A stretch of 64,000 nt of DNA from Aphrocallistes beatrix (lineage: Eukaryota > Porifera > Hexactinellida > Sceptrulophora > Aphrocallistidae): the NCBI GenBank assembly GCA_963281255.1, contig OY725495.1, positions 4,526,001 to 4,590,000 on the forward strand. The letters run 5' to 3'. Positions within the stretch are counted from its first letter, which is position 1; the number at the start of each line of letters is the position of its first letter. A program made the translations under genes and the position numbers. The notes beneath the pieces were generated by a model. That model was not told where the DNA came from. It did no database searches and saw nothing but the letters and a program-made list of their open reading frames with translations. This document shows positions 46,067-59,700 of this stretch, in pieces.

Positions 46067-48309
46067 GTAACGAATTGATTGAAGAAACTGCCGGGCGCAG
46101 AAGGCTGATTTTTGCCATGTGGGAGTCTTTTGGCTATGGCTCCAGTAAGTTCTGAGTTCAGAGCAAAATGTCGACTCATCATGGAATTATGACGTCATTG
46201 TCACATTTTTAAAAGTTAAGCAACACAGTTATTCGGGCATAACTCAGCCATTATAGGAGATAGAAGGCTGAAATTTTAATAGAATCTGTATACTAACATA
46301 CCTCACATATGATGCGACTTTCATCAAAAAATGATGACTCATCACTTTGTTATGACGTCATCATTACGCATCAAAAATTTTAAAATTGACAAATTTGGTG
46401 ATTTTTCGAGTGATATCGATTAGCACAGTAGAACAGACATATTTAGAGATGTTATCTCCCTTATAATTAACCAATGTGATTCCAGGCGACCGAAGGGAGC
46501 CTCCGGCGGACACAAAGTGTCCGCCAGCCGCGCAGCGCAAGCACGCGCGAAGCGCGCTTGTATCTATAATAACTCGATTATTTGTTAGCTTGTGGTAGAA
46601 TTGACTGGCATTCCGGCATGACATACTGTTTTTAAGTCATCTTACAGTTGATTATTATCAGTTCTAACTCTAAAATTATTGCTCACAAAGTGAAGGGCCC
46701 CGCTTGCATACATAAAGAAATCCAATCTTCAAATGTTCTCTTCCTTTTTTTGGAAATTGTGCGCTCAATAGAATGTCCAATTCATCCACCTAATTTGAGG
46801 AAATATATGAAAGAATTTCAATAGAGATATGATTATGAAAATCTCGGTCGACAATCAGTAAGTGAAACTCTATTAAAATAAAACCTCCCAGAACTTTCTT
46901 CTAGAGAGGAGAGGGCAGACTAAAAACATACAAATAGACGTGGTGCATGATCCATGCCATAAATCTCTAAATAAGGGACATTATATTCTCTCTATTACCT
47001 TTTTTATTTCTGAAATTTCTTCAAATAATTCTGCTCCATAAAAGGCTGGTACTGATCTCCGTCTAGTTGGTGGAGTAGCGCTTGTTAAGTGTGGATAGAG
47101 TTTCTCTTCATTATGTGCTCCCATATTCGCGACCATAGCTATTAATCGCTTATTCTCATCGTTTTTATTCTGAATTTCCTCTTCCATTTTTTCAATTTTT
47201 CCAGCTAATCTCCTGCTTTCCCTGTCACTATTAGAAATTATCATTTCAACACTCAGTACTTGATCATGCAAGTTTGTATTTTCTTCTTCTAGTTTTTGAT
47301 TTCGAATTTTCACAGTTTCAATTTGTTTAGAATAATATAGCATCGCTATCCTGAGGTGTTTAGACTCGAAAAGTTTTTCATGTTCCTGTAATTTGTATCT
47401 TTTGACTCTCTCCTCACATCCCATCTCCTTATAAGGGCATGCTATGAGAGTATTAGAACATTCTTTTTCAATGTGTGACTCTAATTCTTTTCGAATCAAT
47501 TTTTTCGAACATTCGTTAGGACAGAATAAAGAGAATTCCAGACAGACTTTGCGATGGTTTTCTAATTCTTTGTATCGCATTGTAGCTTCACAATAGCCGC
47601 AACTGTCAATTCGGTGTTGGCACTCGTTTTTACAGTGAACTGAGAGACTCGAACGTTTTATTTTCAATTCACAGTCATTTGGACACTTCACTAGTGTGTT
47701 AGGGCAACTATTTCTAATGTGCGAGTTCATTTCTTTTCGAGGAAAAGTCTTCTTACATTGGTTTTGACATAGTATTGGTAACTCAGGACATGTAGTGTGA
47801 TGAATGTATGCTTCTTTGTATTTCATCACAACTCCACAGTACATACAGTAGATTTCTCGATCCAGACACTCGTTTTCGCAATGTTTCACCAGTTCGGATC
47901 TCTTCAATATAACGCTACATGCATTCCAACAATTCATTATGAATTCCCCGCACTCACCCAGATGAACATCGATTTCTCCTAAACTTCCTTCCCACACACA
48001 TCCTCTCGTCCTTAAAGGACATTTCACTTGAACGCCTGGGATATTGTTTCTTGATTTGACCATCGGTATAGAAGCTTTTTCATCTGGTAGACAAGCTTCG
48101 CAAGCCAAACTTTGGTCCATTACATCTACTAAGCAAGCGTTACGCATGATTCCATGGCATTTTGTGCATATGAAAAGTTCCTTTTCAATCCCATTCAAAT
48201 TGTTGACCAACAATTCTTGTTTATATCCTCCATATTTACCCTCTCTTGTTTCTATCAATATTAGTTGTTGTTTGCAGTCAGCTGTGTTGTAAGCTTTTCT
48301 ACTCGCCAT
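45340..48309 (-). CDS. RING-like/TRAF-zinc-finger, coiled-coil, PH protein, copy 4
   Basis: Exons (minus): 48309-46999, 46789-46687, 45849-45582, 45382-45340; all in frame to TAA (574 residues). The start MASRKAYNTADCKQQL is chosen because it aligns with the other copies and has the acceptor atatacag one base upstream. An in-frame ATG 22 codons earlier is less likely. The degenerate RING reads CTKC...CEAC; fingers include GCVWEG, HCENECLDREIYCMYC, KECSNTLIACPYKEMGC; a coiled coil of about 100 residues follows. The PH domain reads EHLKIGFLYVCKRGPSLW, TWNIFLVALTYKELLFHE, KNAFVVGA, YYFVADCLESAMDWMGLL. It is the most diverged of the four and is first in transcriptional order. A Helitron-like repeat sits in intron 2. 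Confidence 0.75.
45967..46562 (+). mobile_element. dispersed repeat with GC-rich hairpin end and AT microsatellite
   Basis: Contains TATTAAAACTCGATGATTG, an AT run (46013-46064) and TGACGTCAT motifs, and ends GCGGACACAAAGTGTCCGC followed by GCAGCGCAAGCACGCGCGAA. The end design matches the family at 16567-17622. The interior matches 58912-59290 and 4336-4465. No coding capacity. Confidence 0.7.
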
Positions 48310-48773
48310 TCTGTATATTATATCATTCAAGGTTACAGAGTATATTATAACTAAATATATGTATATTGAATGCATATATTGATTGAATATAAATGTATTA
48401 CCATTGGTTCAGTGAGAATGGGTCATATTTCAATAGTTACCACATCTCCATCGTATCATATTCATATAGTCGATACTTCACAAAATCTGTAAGTATTTTG
48501 TGAATGAATAAGAACTATCTTTCCCTTTCATCACCTCGCAGTTTGAACTCATAAGTCATCAGAGCTACTTCAAACATGCCAACCGTCACGATTTTTGGCG
48601 GAACTCACTCTTCTATTGAGCTAATTTTCAAGAGTGTTCCATTTTACATGTAAAGTCCCCACTATGTCCCATTTTTTTGGATTCCATGCTCAAATACTTT
48701 TCTATTGCATCACATTCCAGGGGCAACCGTGAGATATTATTAACTTAACTCCATACAATAGGTCCACCTATAC

Positions 48774-49404
48774 CAGGGGCGTAGACAACATTATTAGTTT
48801 GGGGGGGGCTAACCGTCTAAAAAGGTGTCACTGTGGGAATACTTAAATTATGACCAAAGTATTGATCAGTGTGATCAATTTGAATTAATATGAACCGATG
48901 CTATAATCGTATTTTCGCAGCTTTGTTTTACTTTCTAGGTTTCATTCAAAATGAGAATACTTTCTAGTATTAGCTAAAGTTGTTTGATAAATTTGAAGTT
49001 CATAAATTTCTGGCATACTAAATCTACGAATCTATCGAATACTGTTATATATTTAACACATCTCTGGTTTTCATTACTGGGCTTCATTCCACTTTGTATT
49101 TATAGGTGTTTGTGATTAAATATTTAAAATTGTTAGCATTCATAATACGTCAGATATGGCCCTAGCTCGATGGCTCGTACGAAAAGTTCAATCAGGATCA
49201 GGAGAGACTGATAAAGATTCAAGTTTGCTCCCAGATAATGAACAAATGCAATTGTTGAGAACGAAAGGTGAATGAACTTTGTATGAACTTCATGAATTAA
49301 TAAAAAAACATAATTTCATACATGTTTTCAGGAATTTTCAGGAATTGATGAGGCAAAATTTGGGGGGGCTTGAGCCCCCCAAGCCCCCCTTGTCTACGGC
49401 TATG
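48774..49404. mobile_element. hAT-like element (GGCGTAGACAA ends)
   Basis: GGGGCGTAGACAAC at the left and TTGTCTACGGCTATG at the right are imperfect inverted ends with G/C runs just inside. About 630 bases, no transposase. Class from ends only. Confidence 0.5.
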
Positions 49405-50870
49405 TATACTTATGTACTATATGAATTGTATATTCTAATATTGTGCAGTTATAGTGTACTGTAGTTTGAAAGAATACACAACAGTTTTCGTAATACTTTT
49501 TCTGTTATTATTAATCAAACTTTGACTTTAGGTATAGTTAGGTAGGTCCCAAAGAAATTAGTGCCTAGGGGTATCTTCAGTGGTTAATCCGCCACTGAAA
49601 TGAAGTGTGTTATTATTTGTGAATAGGGAGACTTGGAATATGTCTTCTATAATGGTTTCCATAGGAACTGAGGAATGTCCTGTTGATTAATGAATAAATG
49701 AAACCTGACTCGTTTTGATAAAATCTCCTCTATTCAACACAGGACATTTGCATTGCTGATTAACTAAGAAGCCAGGATTACCAATCAATTGTATAGGCAC
49801 TTTATCTTGAACCTCATTGAATATAGAATATTATTTGTAAAATATTTTTTTGAAAAAAATATTGTTTTGTGATTGTGATTATTGCTATATCTAATACAGT
49901 TAGTTGTCATTATACATAGGCTAGGCGAAAAAATAATTCTTTTTCAACCAATTAAACTCATTATTATATTATTACTATATATAGCTCATTACATATTTTC
50001 AGTTACTAGGCTTTTCTTATCAATTATTATTCTTCCTTTAATTATTGAACAAAACTGTGCGAAATAAGAAGGCTATAATTAAATTTTAGAATTGGGACAG
50101 GATCTTATTGAAAATGACTAATGACTCTTTACAGGGTAATTAGAAGATAAAGTGTCTTTCTGAAGAAGAAAGACAAATGCGTATTTTGGCAAATAAGATT
50201 ATGTTTGCGAATGAACAACAAACTTTATCCCTGAATACATCCAACATCAAACTGAATAAAACACTGACATTAGTAAATTCAAATCATACTGTCTAGGACA
50301 AGAAAGGAAATGTTCGCACCTTATTTGTCTGTTGTACAAAATACGGCTACTAAAATATGATAGTATTTATGAGTAGGAGGTAGTGGCCGTTATTTTAATT
50401 AATTTCTTGAGTCACGTTTTACCCTAATTTAAAGCCTTTTACTGTCTGTAGCAAGGAATGCTCAATAGTACGCGTGTTTGTGAATAATTCTGCTTGAATG
50501 CTCAATCGTAAACTTTTGTCAGAATTTTACTTTTGAATGCGTATTGTAGAGATGACAGCACTTCAATTTCAATCTATATATATAAGCTATGCCGATATGA
50601 AAATAGACATAGTTTTGTTGATTTTTCAAAACTTTTCGGATTAATTTTAGTTTTATAGACTATTGTCGATCTTCCAACTTGAACATGGATGAGTGCAAGG
50701 AATTGTAAGGAATGTAAGGAATTTAGCAAGGTCTTAGGAAACAAATATTTATTGGTGTGTTACGTTACGGGATATATGGACCCCCAAAATATTTGGACCC
50801 CACGGAACCATTCTGGGGGGTCCAAATCTTTCGTGACAGTTATACGGCGCCGCACCTGTCTAATAGCGGA

Positions 50871-51009
50871 CATAGGCGCCGAACCCAGGGGGGGCTCGAG
50901 CCCCCCCTGGATTCGAAGATGGCCCATAGACGCAATACAAAATTTAGGACTGAGCCCCCCGTGGAACCCCGAAATTGTCCTTAGATTTCGAAAAGTTCGG
51001 CGCCCATGA
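50871..51009. mobile_element. short TAGGCGCC-ended element
   Basis: TAGGCGCCGAAC and GTTCGGCGCCCATG form inverted ends around 110 bases that contain GGGGGGCTCGAGCCCCCCC, itself a perfect palindrome. Similar ends lie at 52999-53368. Confidence 0.6.
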
Positions 51010-52146
51010 TAGCGGATTCCCCAGAGCTGCGGGGGGAATATTGGTGCGACGGGCCGGGTACACACCGCATCTGCTCCTGGACATGACTAACATCGGGACG
51101 GAGCGGAAATTAGGCATGCATGCCAACCTGAGCCATGATAAAAGCGGGACGCAGCGTTGAATTTCGCGGGACATGGCGGGACGCAATAGAAAAGTATTAT
51201 ACACAGAATCCAAAAAAACGGGACACATCAAAATTAGCTCAGGAGAAGAGTGAAAAAAGCGGGACGGTTGGCATGTATGAATTAGGTATTTTATCCGTCC
51301 CGTCCCGAAAATTAGGTATTCTCCTGTTCCTACAGTTTCTTGCGTATGGTTGAAAGCAGAAATTATAATAATCGTGTTTAGGAGAATGAATTAAAGAAAT
51401 ATTCGGAATATTCTTCTACCAAAATGTTATTTATTTTCATATAAAATGTATGAAATTGATATTAGGAGCATATCATTGGTTCTGACAATTCCCTAGATGT
51501 CTGTAACGATGAAATGAATTTGTTGAATTTATATTCAATAGATTCACTTTTATCTTTTCGCTACTTGATTGTGCGATTTCTATTCATTCATTTCTTATTA
51601 GAGATTTCGCCACCATAGCTTACCTTGTAGTGACATTCCAATCACTTACTTAGTAACCTTATTGACGTCAAACAGAAAGGTATATAGTCTCTTCCATAAA
51701 ATATTTAGATATTCTAATTTTATTTATCAAGTCTGTTCAGCAGTTCTTCAGGTAAAATTTATTCTTATTACGCAAATTCTTCATTTTCGTAATTCTGACA
51801 ATATCTCCCTCCCGGATTTATACCCAAGAGATTATTCTGTTATAAACGGAGTTTGTTAGAGAGTAAGTTGGATTTGTCATAAAACTAAATTGTGTTCTTT
51901 TGGCAAAAAACAGTATTATTTTTAGCGAATAAATTCCATTATTTTGGCAGACAAGATAGGAGTCACAATTCAAATTATTTACCAAAATAATGTCTGCCAA
52001 AAAAATACGATTTAATTGCCAGAATAATATAACATACAAAGTAATGATTTTGTACTCGTGCAGATTACATATATCTTAACCAGGGTATTATACAGCCTCA
52101 AACCCATACATTTTAATGCGCCTGAATCGATAAATGACATTCAATA

Positions 52147-52494
52147 CAGTAGATGCCGGATATAAGAACATTCTATTCGAAAACGGTTGATATATACCCC
52201 ATATAATATATCATACATGCCAACTGTCCCGTTTTTGGCGGGACGTCCCGCTTTTTTCAGTCTTCTAATGAGCTAATTTTCATGAGTGTCCCGTTTTTAC
52301 TTGAAATTTCTCCATTATGTCCCGCTTTTTTTGATACTATGTATAATACCTTTCTATTGCGTCCCGCCATGTCCCGCGAAATTCAACGCTGCGTCCCACT
52401 TTTATCATAGCTCAGGTTAGTATGTATGATTTATGCCGGTTATAAGAACATTATATGCAGTTCCCAACAGTGTTCTTATAACCGGCATCCACTG
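52147..52494. mobile_element. MITE with nested GGGAC repeat
   Basis: Ends CAGTAGATGCCGGATATAAG and CTTATAACCGGCATCCACTG with TA flanks. The GGGAC-type repeat (52208-52435) is inserted in its middle. Confidence 0.75.
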
Positions 52495-52998
52495 TATAGA
52501 GTAAAATGGGTAATTATCTCAGTTTCCACGCTCCTAAAAACTTTCGGGCTTAAAATCATACGCCTAAAGGAGCGTCTCGCGCTCCTAGATAATCCCTTTA
52601 TCTTAACTAGGTGGTTTAGCTGGAAATTTTGTTTGAAAAATTGATTCGTTATACCTGTGAACCGTTTTATCTTAGTTCAACTGTACTGATGATTTTCTCA
52701 ACTAATTATCTCAGATTCTTTTCTTTCTACCTACTTTACAATTCATTTAGAATTCATTGCTTGACAAAGCCTATTTCAATTGTCATGAATTTATAAATAG
52801 AACACTCCCTTGGTGCTAACGCGATATTATATAAGTTTAGAAAACGAAATTATTTGGGAAAATGTTTTATACTTTTAGTTGATATTTCTCTATTTTAGTA
52901 GACTGATTGAACCATGGTTTGGGGATAATAACCCAAACGGAGAATGGACCTTACGTTCATTCTATAATAAGATCAAAACTCCTAAAGTAACATCCTAC

Positions 52999-53368
52999 CA
53001 TAGGCGCCAAGTGTGGGTACCTGGGGGGGCGCCCCCCCCCCCAAGTTTGGAGCCTGTAGGGGACGTGGTGCTGGGCAATGGAGCAGTAGAGGAAGCTGTA
53101 GTATGGCAGGACTCCACACAAACTTAGTATAGGTTACGACTAAACCCCAAAATTATGTTAATTGAGTCTAAATATATATCCCAATTACATTTTTATTCCA
53201 CTATAGTCCGATATTTTATTTTCCCCTTGGTAACAACAATAGCTGTATATTGATATTTGAGCGTCTAAAAATCTTTATGGGGGCAAGCCCCCAGACCCCC
53301 CCCCCCTTACCGTCGCTCGCTCTTGGCCCCCCAGGTTTTGTTTTATTTTCCAAAACTTGGCGCCTATG
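52999..53368. mobile_element. hAT-like element (TAGGCGCCAAGT ends)
   Basis: CATAGGCGCCAAGT and ACTTGGCGCCTATG are perfect inverted ends. The inside has long C and G runs. It lies about 350 bases upstream of the talin ATG. Confidence 0.65.
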
Positions 53369-53720
53369 CATCCAATACGTACGAAGGGAGGAGGAGGCAA
53401 CGGAACAGGTCGCCCTGGGCCGTGTTTAGGTTTGACCATTTCCCCATCACATCTGACTAGGAGGGGATGAGCGACACTTTAGGAATAGTTCATACTTCAG
53501 AGAGTGGCAGGCGTAGCTGCAGACACACAGGTGGTGTCTGGTGTAGACACTTCCACTAGAAACACACTCGGAAACTCCATTTCCCTGAAAAAGCGTTCCG
53601 TTCCTTCTTTTATCAAAGAAGACCTTTCTTATTTCAGTTCAGTTTTTGATTTTATTTATATTGAGTTAGCATTTACTTATTCAATCAGAAACCCACATTC
53701 CTAAGTAACGAGCGGTTGTC

Positions 53721-56700
53721 ATGGGTAAGCTCACCCTAAAGATAAACATCGCTCGTAGCAACAAGCTTACGACTCAGGAATTTGACTCACAGATGACAAT
53801 ATTCGATGTGTGTCGACAAATTCGCGAAAAAGTCCCAGATTCCGTAGAACCAGGCGAAAGCGTGAACGACTATGGTCTTCTAAAAATAGACGAATTGGAA
53901 CCAAGATTTGGAACTTGGCTCGAGCTGAGACGTAACTTAGAATTCTACCAACTTGAGAACAACACGATTCTTGACTATCGGACGAAAAAGCGGCCTTTGA
54001 GAGTTGAGACGCTGGACATGACTATTCGTACGATTATAGTGGATGACAGTTTGAACGTGCGAGACCTCGTGAAGACAGTCTGTGCTAGATACGGACTCAA
54101 TAACCCAGAGGAGTTCTCCTTCATTGTCAAGGTGAGTCACTATTTATAGAATGACCAGCTATAGTTAGACTATTTTCTGATGTTGTGTTTTAATTGGGAG
54201 CATAGAGGAGCCAGGATTATCAAACTATTTATTTGAAACATCAGAAAGTTTGAAATGCCTGCATATATAGGTTTAGATTTCTAGAATATTCCTGAATATT
54301 CTTTTGAAGGTTATATGTTTCAGAGGCGGTTCCATGAATTTGGCAAACCCGAAGCCAGAGCGGTACCAAAGAACAAATGCGCCCCCTCTCTTCCCTACCC
54401 CCTATGCCTTTGAATTTGTGAGTCCAGAAAGCTGGGGCAAATACCCCGGATGTTCTCTCCCCCCTAGGACTTGATTTTAATCTGGAAATTGAGCTAAAAA
54501 TAACTTCCCTCCTCCTGATAAATACTGTAACTTTTCAAAGCTCTATTTGTTCTATCCCGATTCGGAATACGGATTTTGCTAACTCATTTCCGGTTAAGTC
54601 ATTTTGGGCGGGAAAACCTTAAAAGTATCAGGTATATTCTATAAATAGAATTGAACTCTAAGGCTAAATCTAGTCTATTCGACTATTCGATTATATATAA
54701 TATTTGGAAATCTTCATCCATGGTCCATCATCCTATTCCACCATAGGACGAGGAAGGTAAATTCACGAAGGAGCGTCCTTCCGTCCGTAACGCTAAGAAG
54801 ATGGCTCAGATGAAGAAGAACCTCCACACAGACGACGAACTGAAATGGCTGAGTTCAGACAAGAGTTTGAGAGACCAAGGGGTGGACGAGAAAGAGGTGG
54901 TGGTGCTACGCAAGCGCTACTACTTCACAGACAAGAACGTAGACGGGAATGATCCGGTGCAGCTAGGTCTGCTCTATGTACAGAGTCAGAAGGATATCGT
55001 AGAGGGAACACACCCCTGCACCAAGGATGAAGCAGTCAAGTTCGCTTCTCTTCAGCAACAGGTTTGTTTATTTATTTATTTATTTACATTTTCGTTTGTA
55101 TAGAAAAATAAATATTTCACATTATAAGTTAGAATTATTTTAGGGAATTTTTTATTTTTTATGGCGGCTTTATTCCCAAAATAGTATCATATTTCTAAAA
55201 ATAGAAGTGTGATATTCTGATGCGAAAATATTTAAATTCAACTGACGTAATTAATTATTTTCTCTTACTCAGATAGTGAGTGGGGATTTCGATGAGGAGA
55301 AACACAAGCCACCAAACATAATCAAAGTTCTCCCCAACATTCTGCCTAAAGAGTACGCGAAGACCCGCGGGATAGAGAGACTGGTGTCTCAGGAGTGGAA
55401 GCACTACTACGGTCTGAAGGAGATGGATGCGAAGTTCAGATTCATCCAGCTGTGCAGAGCTCTCAAAACCTACGGCGTCACTTTCTTCCTCGTGAAAGAG
55501 AAGATGAAGGCCAGGAATAGACTGGTGCCCAGACTGCTCGGTAATTATAATACAGTGTAACCATGGATAGTTGTATTTATAAATACTCTTAGTGATTAGT
55601 AATGAGATCGGAATTCATTTATCTCTTTTTCAACCGATACTGACTTTTAAATTTTTGAACTTTAGCACGAAAAGCCAAGCGCCGAGGCGTTTATTCAGGG
55701 AAAGACGGTCGTTCAAAGTTTGAGTATAATGATATCCTGTAGAATTCAAACTATGGATTGGGTAATAAACACACATAGAGAAGAATTTGTTCTTTACCAT
55801 CTGACTATCATTTTTAGGCATAACTCGAGACAGCATCATGCGAGTAGACGAGATAACCAAAGACGTGATGACAACATGGCCTCTGACAACAGTGAAGAGA
55901 TGGGCAGCCTCTCCTAACTCTTTCACACTGGACTTCGGAGATTACCACGACTCCTTCTACTCAGTACAGACCTCAGAAGGAGAGACGATCTCACAGCTGA
56001 TCGCTGGATACATCGACATCATCCTCAAGAAGAAGCAGGCATCTGAGAAATACGTTCATGATGCCGATGAAGAGGCGACCATGTTTGAAGATAATATCGC
56101 ACCTCAGAGAGCTACGCCCATGCAACAGATTGACCAGGTAACACCTATAGTTTCAGTTCCGATTAATGATTGGCCAATGACCATACTTCTTGAATTGTTG
56201 TATTCAGCTAAGACAGTTTGACCATGGATTCATACAGGTTTATGTAAATTTGTCAGATTTCAATTGCTTTGGAAAACAAAAATTTTCCAATTCTTGACCA
56301 TTTTGATTTCTGGACTTACCCAAACCAATTTTGTGCAGACAATCTAGGTCTGGTTCTATTTATAGGGACACTTTGTCCAATAAATATACTAAATATAGAT
56401 ATACTATATTTCTCTGAAGTTTTCATGCATACGAAATTATTCAGGAAAACTTATTAGATATCTTCTTAATCCATGGTCCATATTGTACAATACTATTTAC
56501 CTCACACAACATTCTAATAACTTTACATTCAACTTAACATGAAACACATATTCATTTTTTAAAAAATTTTCTAGGCGAAGATGGGCATTGGGGTGGCTGG
56601 CATTACGAGGGAAGGCCGTCTGGGAATGGCGATGCCTTCCTCTGGCTACTCGGCTGACCAGATGGATGGACCGCAGCACTTGAAGACGGGACGCGTGACA

Positions 56701-59700
56701 GAACACGGACACATGCCCCCAGGAACTCACCCCACACAGAACCTCTCAGCCGCACAGCAAGCTCTCATCGCTAACATTAACAAGGCGGACGAGAGAATTG
56801 CACAGGTTTGTATGTGTCTATTAATAGATTCATCCATACATCGATCTGAAACTTATGATATCTTAACTTCTGACTGATAAGAGTAGTCATACTTTCCTGT
56901 TCACACAGTTAGTTAGATTCTTAGGTATCTTGACTCGTCCCGTCCCGGAAATTAGGTACCTAGATTTTCCGGGACAGTCCCGTCCCGGAAATTAGGCATG
57001 CCCCGGTAGCTACTTCCCTGGACTTACAACGATAAATAAGTTCCTCTAAAGCAAGTCCGCTTTTTAGCAATCAAACATTTGACAAATTCCGTCTATAATC
57101 CCTCTAATAAATATCGAGATTGTGAATATCTAAATTTAGTGTATTTGAAAAAATCTGGAATTTCCAAGACTTTTTAACTCATCTAACCTCTATTTATACT
57201 TCTCAGGTTACTGCCAGTTTGAACTCAGCCAGTGATCTTCCAGCTTTAGGGCGAGATTCCGCTTCCATAATCTGGAAGCAGAACACCATGGATGTGTCTA
57301 AGCAGAACGTGAACTCTCAGCTGGCAGCTATGCTCGGTACGTCCTAGGATGAATCTGATTGGTGGAAATGTTGATACTTACTTAGTATAATGCCGAACAT
57401 CATAACTAATCATTAAAACGACTTTTTAAGCCAAATGATGGCGAAATTCTGAGAAAAATAATACATCTTAAATCCAAAATATTTTTATTGAAATCGCCGT
57501 CAGTTTTTATTGAACGAAATGACGTCATTATTAATGAGGAGGAGAGGAAATACTTCCCTCTTACAAATACAATATACTAGTCCCGAGTTAAAAGAGGTTA
57601 GACAGAAAGGGAAATAACTGAAACCGATCAAACTCCTTCCCCTAAACTTTTAGGGGAAAGAGTTTGATCGGTTTCAGTTATTTCTTGTGTGTTTAAACCC
57701 GTCAAAACCTGGGAGTTACTTAATCATTTCCTGTTAAGTCATTTTAGCTAAGCGGGGAAACAATATAAATGGGGAGAGTTACTATAAATAGAAATGCCCC
57801 AAGGCTTTCAACAGCTGATTTTACGGGTCTCGATTTTATTCTTCGCTTATATCCCTGGTCCATTCCATTATGTAACCTCGATTTTATTCCTCGCTTATAT
57901 CCCTGGTCCACTCCATTATGTAGCCGCCACATCTTCCGTACTGACTATGACGCGGGAAGTAGCAGAGGTGGACCACACAGCAGTAGGCTCAGCCGTCACT
58001 ACCATCACCAGCAACCTGACAGAGCTGAGCAAGAGTGCGCGCATGATAGCGGCGCTGCTCAAGTATGAGGGACAGGATGGAGCCAATCTCCTCAAGGCTG
58101 CTCAGGACCTAGCTAATGCTACGGGGAAATTCTTGCAGCAGGTAGGCTAGTGTGTACATTCCAAAGTCCATCTTTCACTCTTCTATTGAGCTAGTTGTCG
58201 CGAGTGTCCCGCTTTTACAAGAAATTTACCCATTATGTCCCGCGAAATTCAACGCTGCGTCCTGCTTTTACCATAACTCATTCCAAACCTCCCAACTTGA
58301 CAAAAGTGGCCAAAACCTAATACACTTATAGACTTGCTTTTCAGAATAGAATGTTTAAATTCTCTTTGACGTCCCAGGTTTTACATAGCATTGCATTTAA
58401 TACACTTTTCTTTGTTCAATATTTGTTAGTTTATAATCCTTGCAGGAACCAATAAGAATGCGAACTAAAACTGAAACTGAACTAATCAATTCCATTGGAT
58501 AATCGCTGGTATAATCCATTCCAACTCTAGGCTCGTCCCCCATTCACCGGACACCACAAACCGCTTCTAGACGCAGCAGGGGACATGGGGGCCAGGGGAG
58601 GGAACCTCCTCAAACACGTTGGAGAGAGCGGCGTGGAGCCGAGCATCCAAGAGAAGATCATAGCTCTAGCCAAGAAAGTAGGCACAACCACGACTGAATT
58701 GATTGGTCAGGCCAAGAATGTAGCTACTAGGTGTGATGATGCATCCCTAACTGCCATGGTGGTCTCAGGCGCCAAGGACACAGCTAGTGCCACTCAGCAA
58801 CTCGTCACCTGCACCAAAGTACTCGTACCTTGCATCGACAGTCCTCTATGCCAGGTTAGTACAAGGAATTATCTACAGGGTGTACAAAAGTGTTGTCACC
58901 CTAGATTCTTCATCACAAGCGCGCTTCGCTTGCTTGCGCTGCGCGGCTGGCGGACACTTTGTATCCGCCGGAGGCGCCCTTTGGGCGGCTGTGGTCACCA
59001 TTATTTAGTTATATGGGAGATAACATCTCTAAATACGTCTGTCTTACTGTTATAATCGATATCGCTCGAAAAATGACCAAATTTGTCAATTTTTAAAATT
59101 TTGATGCGTAATGATGGCGTCATAACAAAGTGATGAGTCATCATTTTTGGATAATAGTTGCATCATATGTGAGGTATATTAATATACACATTCTATTAAA
59201 ATTTCAGCCTTCTATCACCTAAAATGGCTGAGTTATAGTCGAAAAACTGAAATTTCTGATTATTTATAAATTAATAATTAATATAATGTATGCGTAGGAG
59301 CAACTGATAGAAGCTTGCAAGGCAGTAGCTTACTGTGTGGATAAGCTAGTAGAGCTAGCTCAGAAGGGCTGCACACAAGATGAAGCAGCTATTGGCTCCT
59401 TAGGGAAATCTGCTGGGAGTGTCAGCATTGCGCTGAAGGAACTCATCGAATTTATCGTCCAGGGAATGGGACAAGGAGTGGGGCAGTATGATGAGGTGTG
59501 TGAAGCCATTCTCGCCGCTCATGACAACTTCTTCTCGTCGGTGGGGAACCCTGGACAGATGGTGAAGCAGGCTCAAGGCATTGCTAAAGCCACCAGCGAA
59601 CTCATCAAAGCTCTCCAGGTAAGCTTGATACGTCCTGTGGCCTACACGTAGTATGTCTCTCTACACATAAGAGTATATTAGTGTGTCGATATCCAATATC

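Larger units (their letters stand above)
48310..53720. other. 5.4 kb without a recognised gene, upstream of plus-strand talin
   Basis: It separates the divergently transcribed TRAF-PH copy 4 (minus) and talin (plus), so both promoters should lie here. It holds several transposon pieces listed separately and C/G homopolymer runs (48802, 49365, 50889, 53029, 53295). The block 51640-52080 is AT-rich without repeats that I can name. I see no convincing exon. Confidence 0.5.

Noticed and set aside
50689..51231. Overlapping frames of about 100 codons on both strands
   Set aside because: They lie over palindromic transposon ends and GGGAC repeats; no domain or exon pattern supports them.
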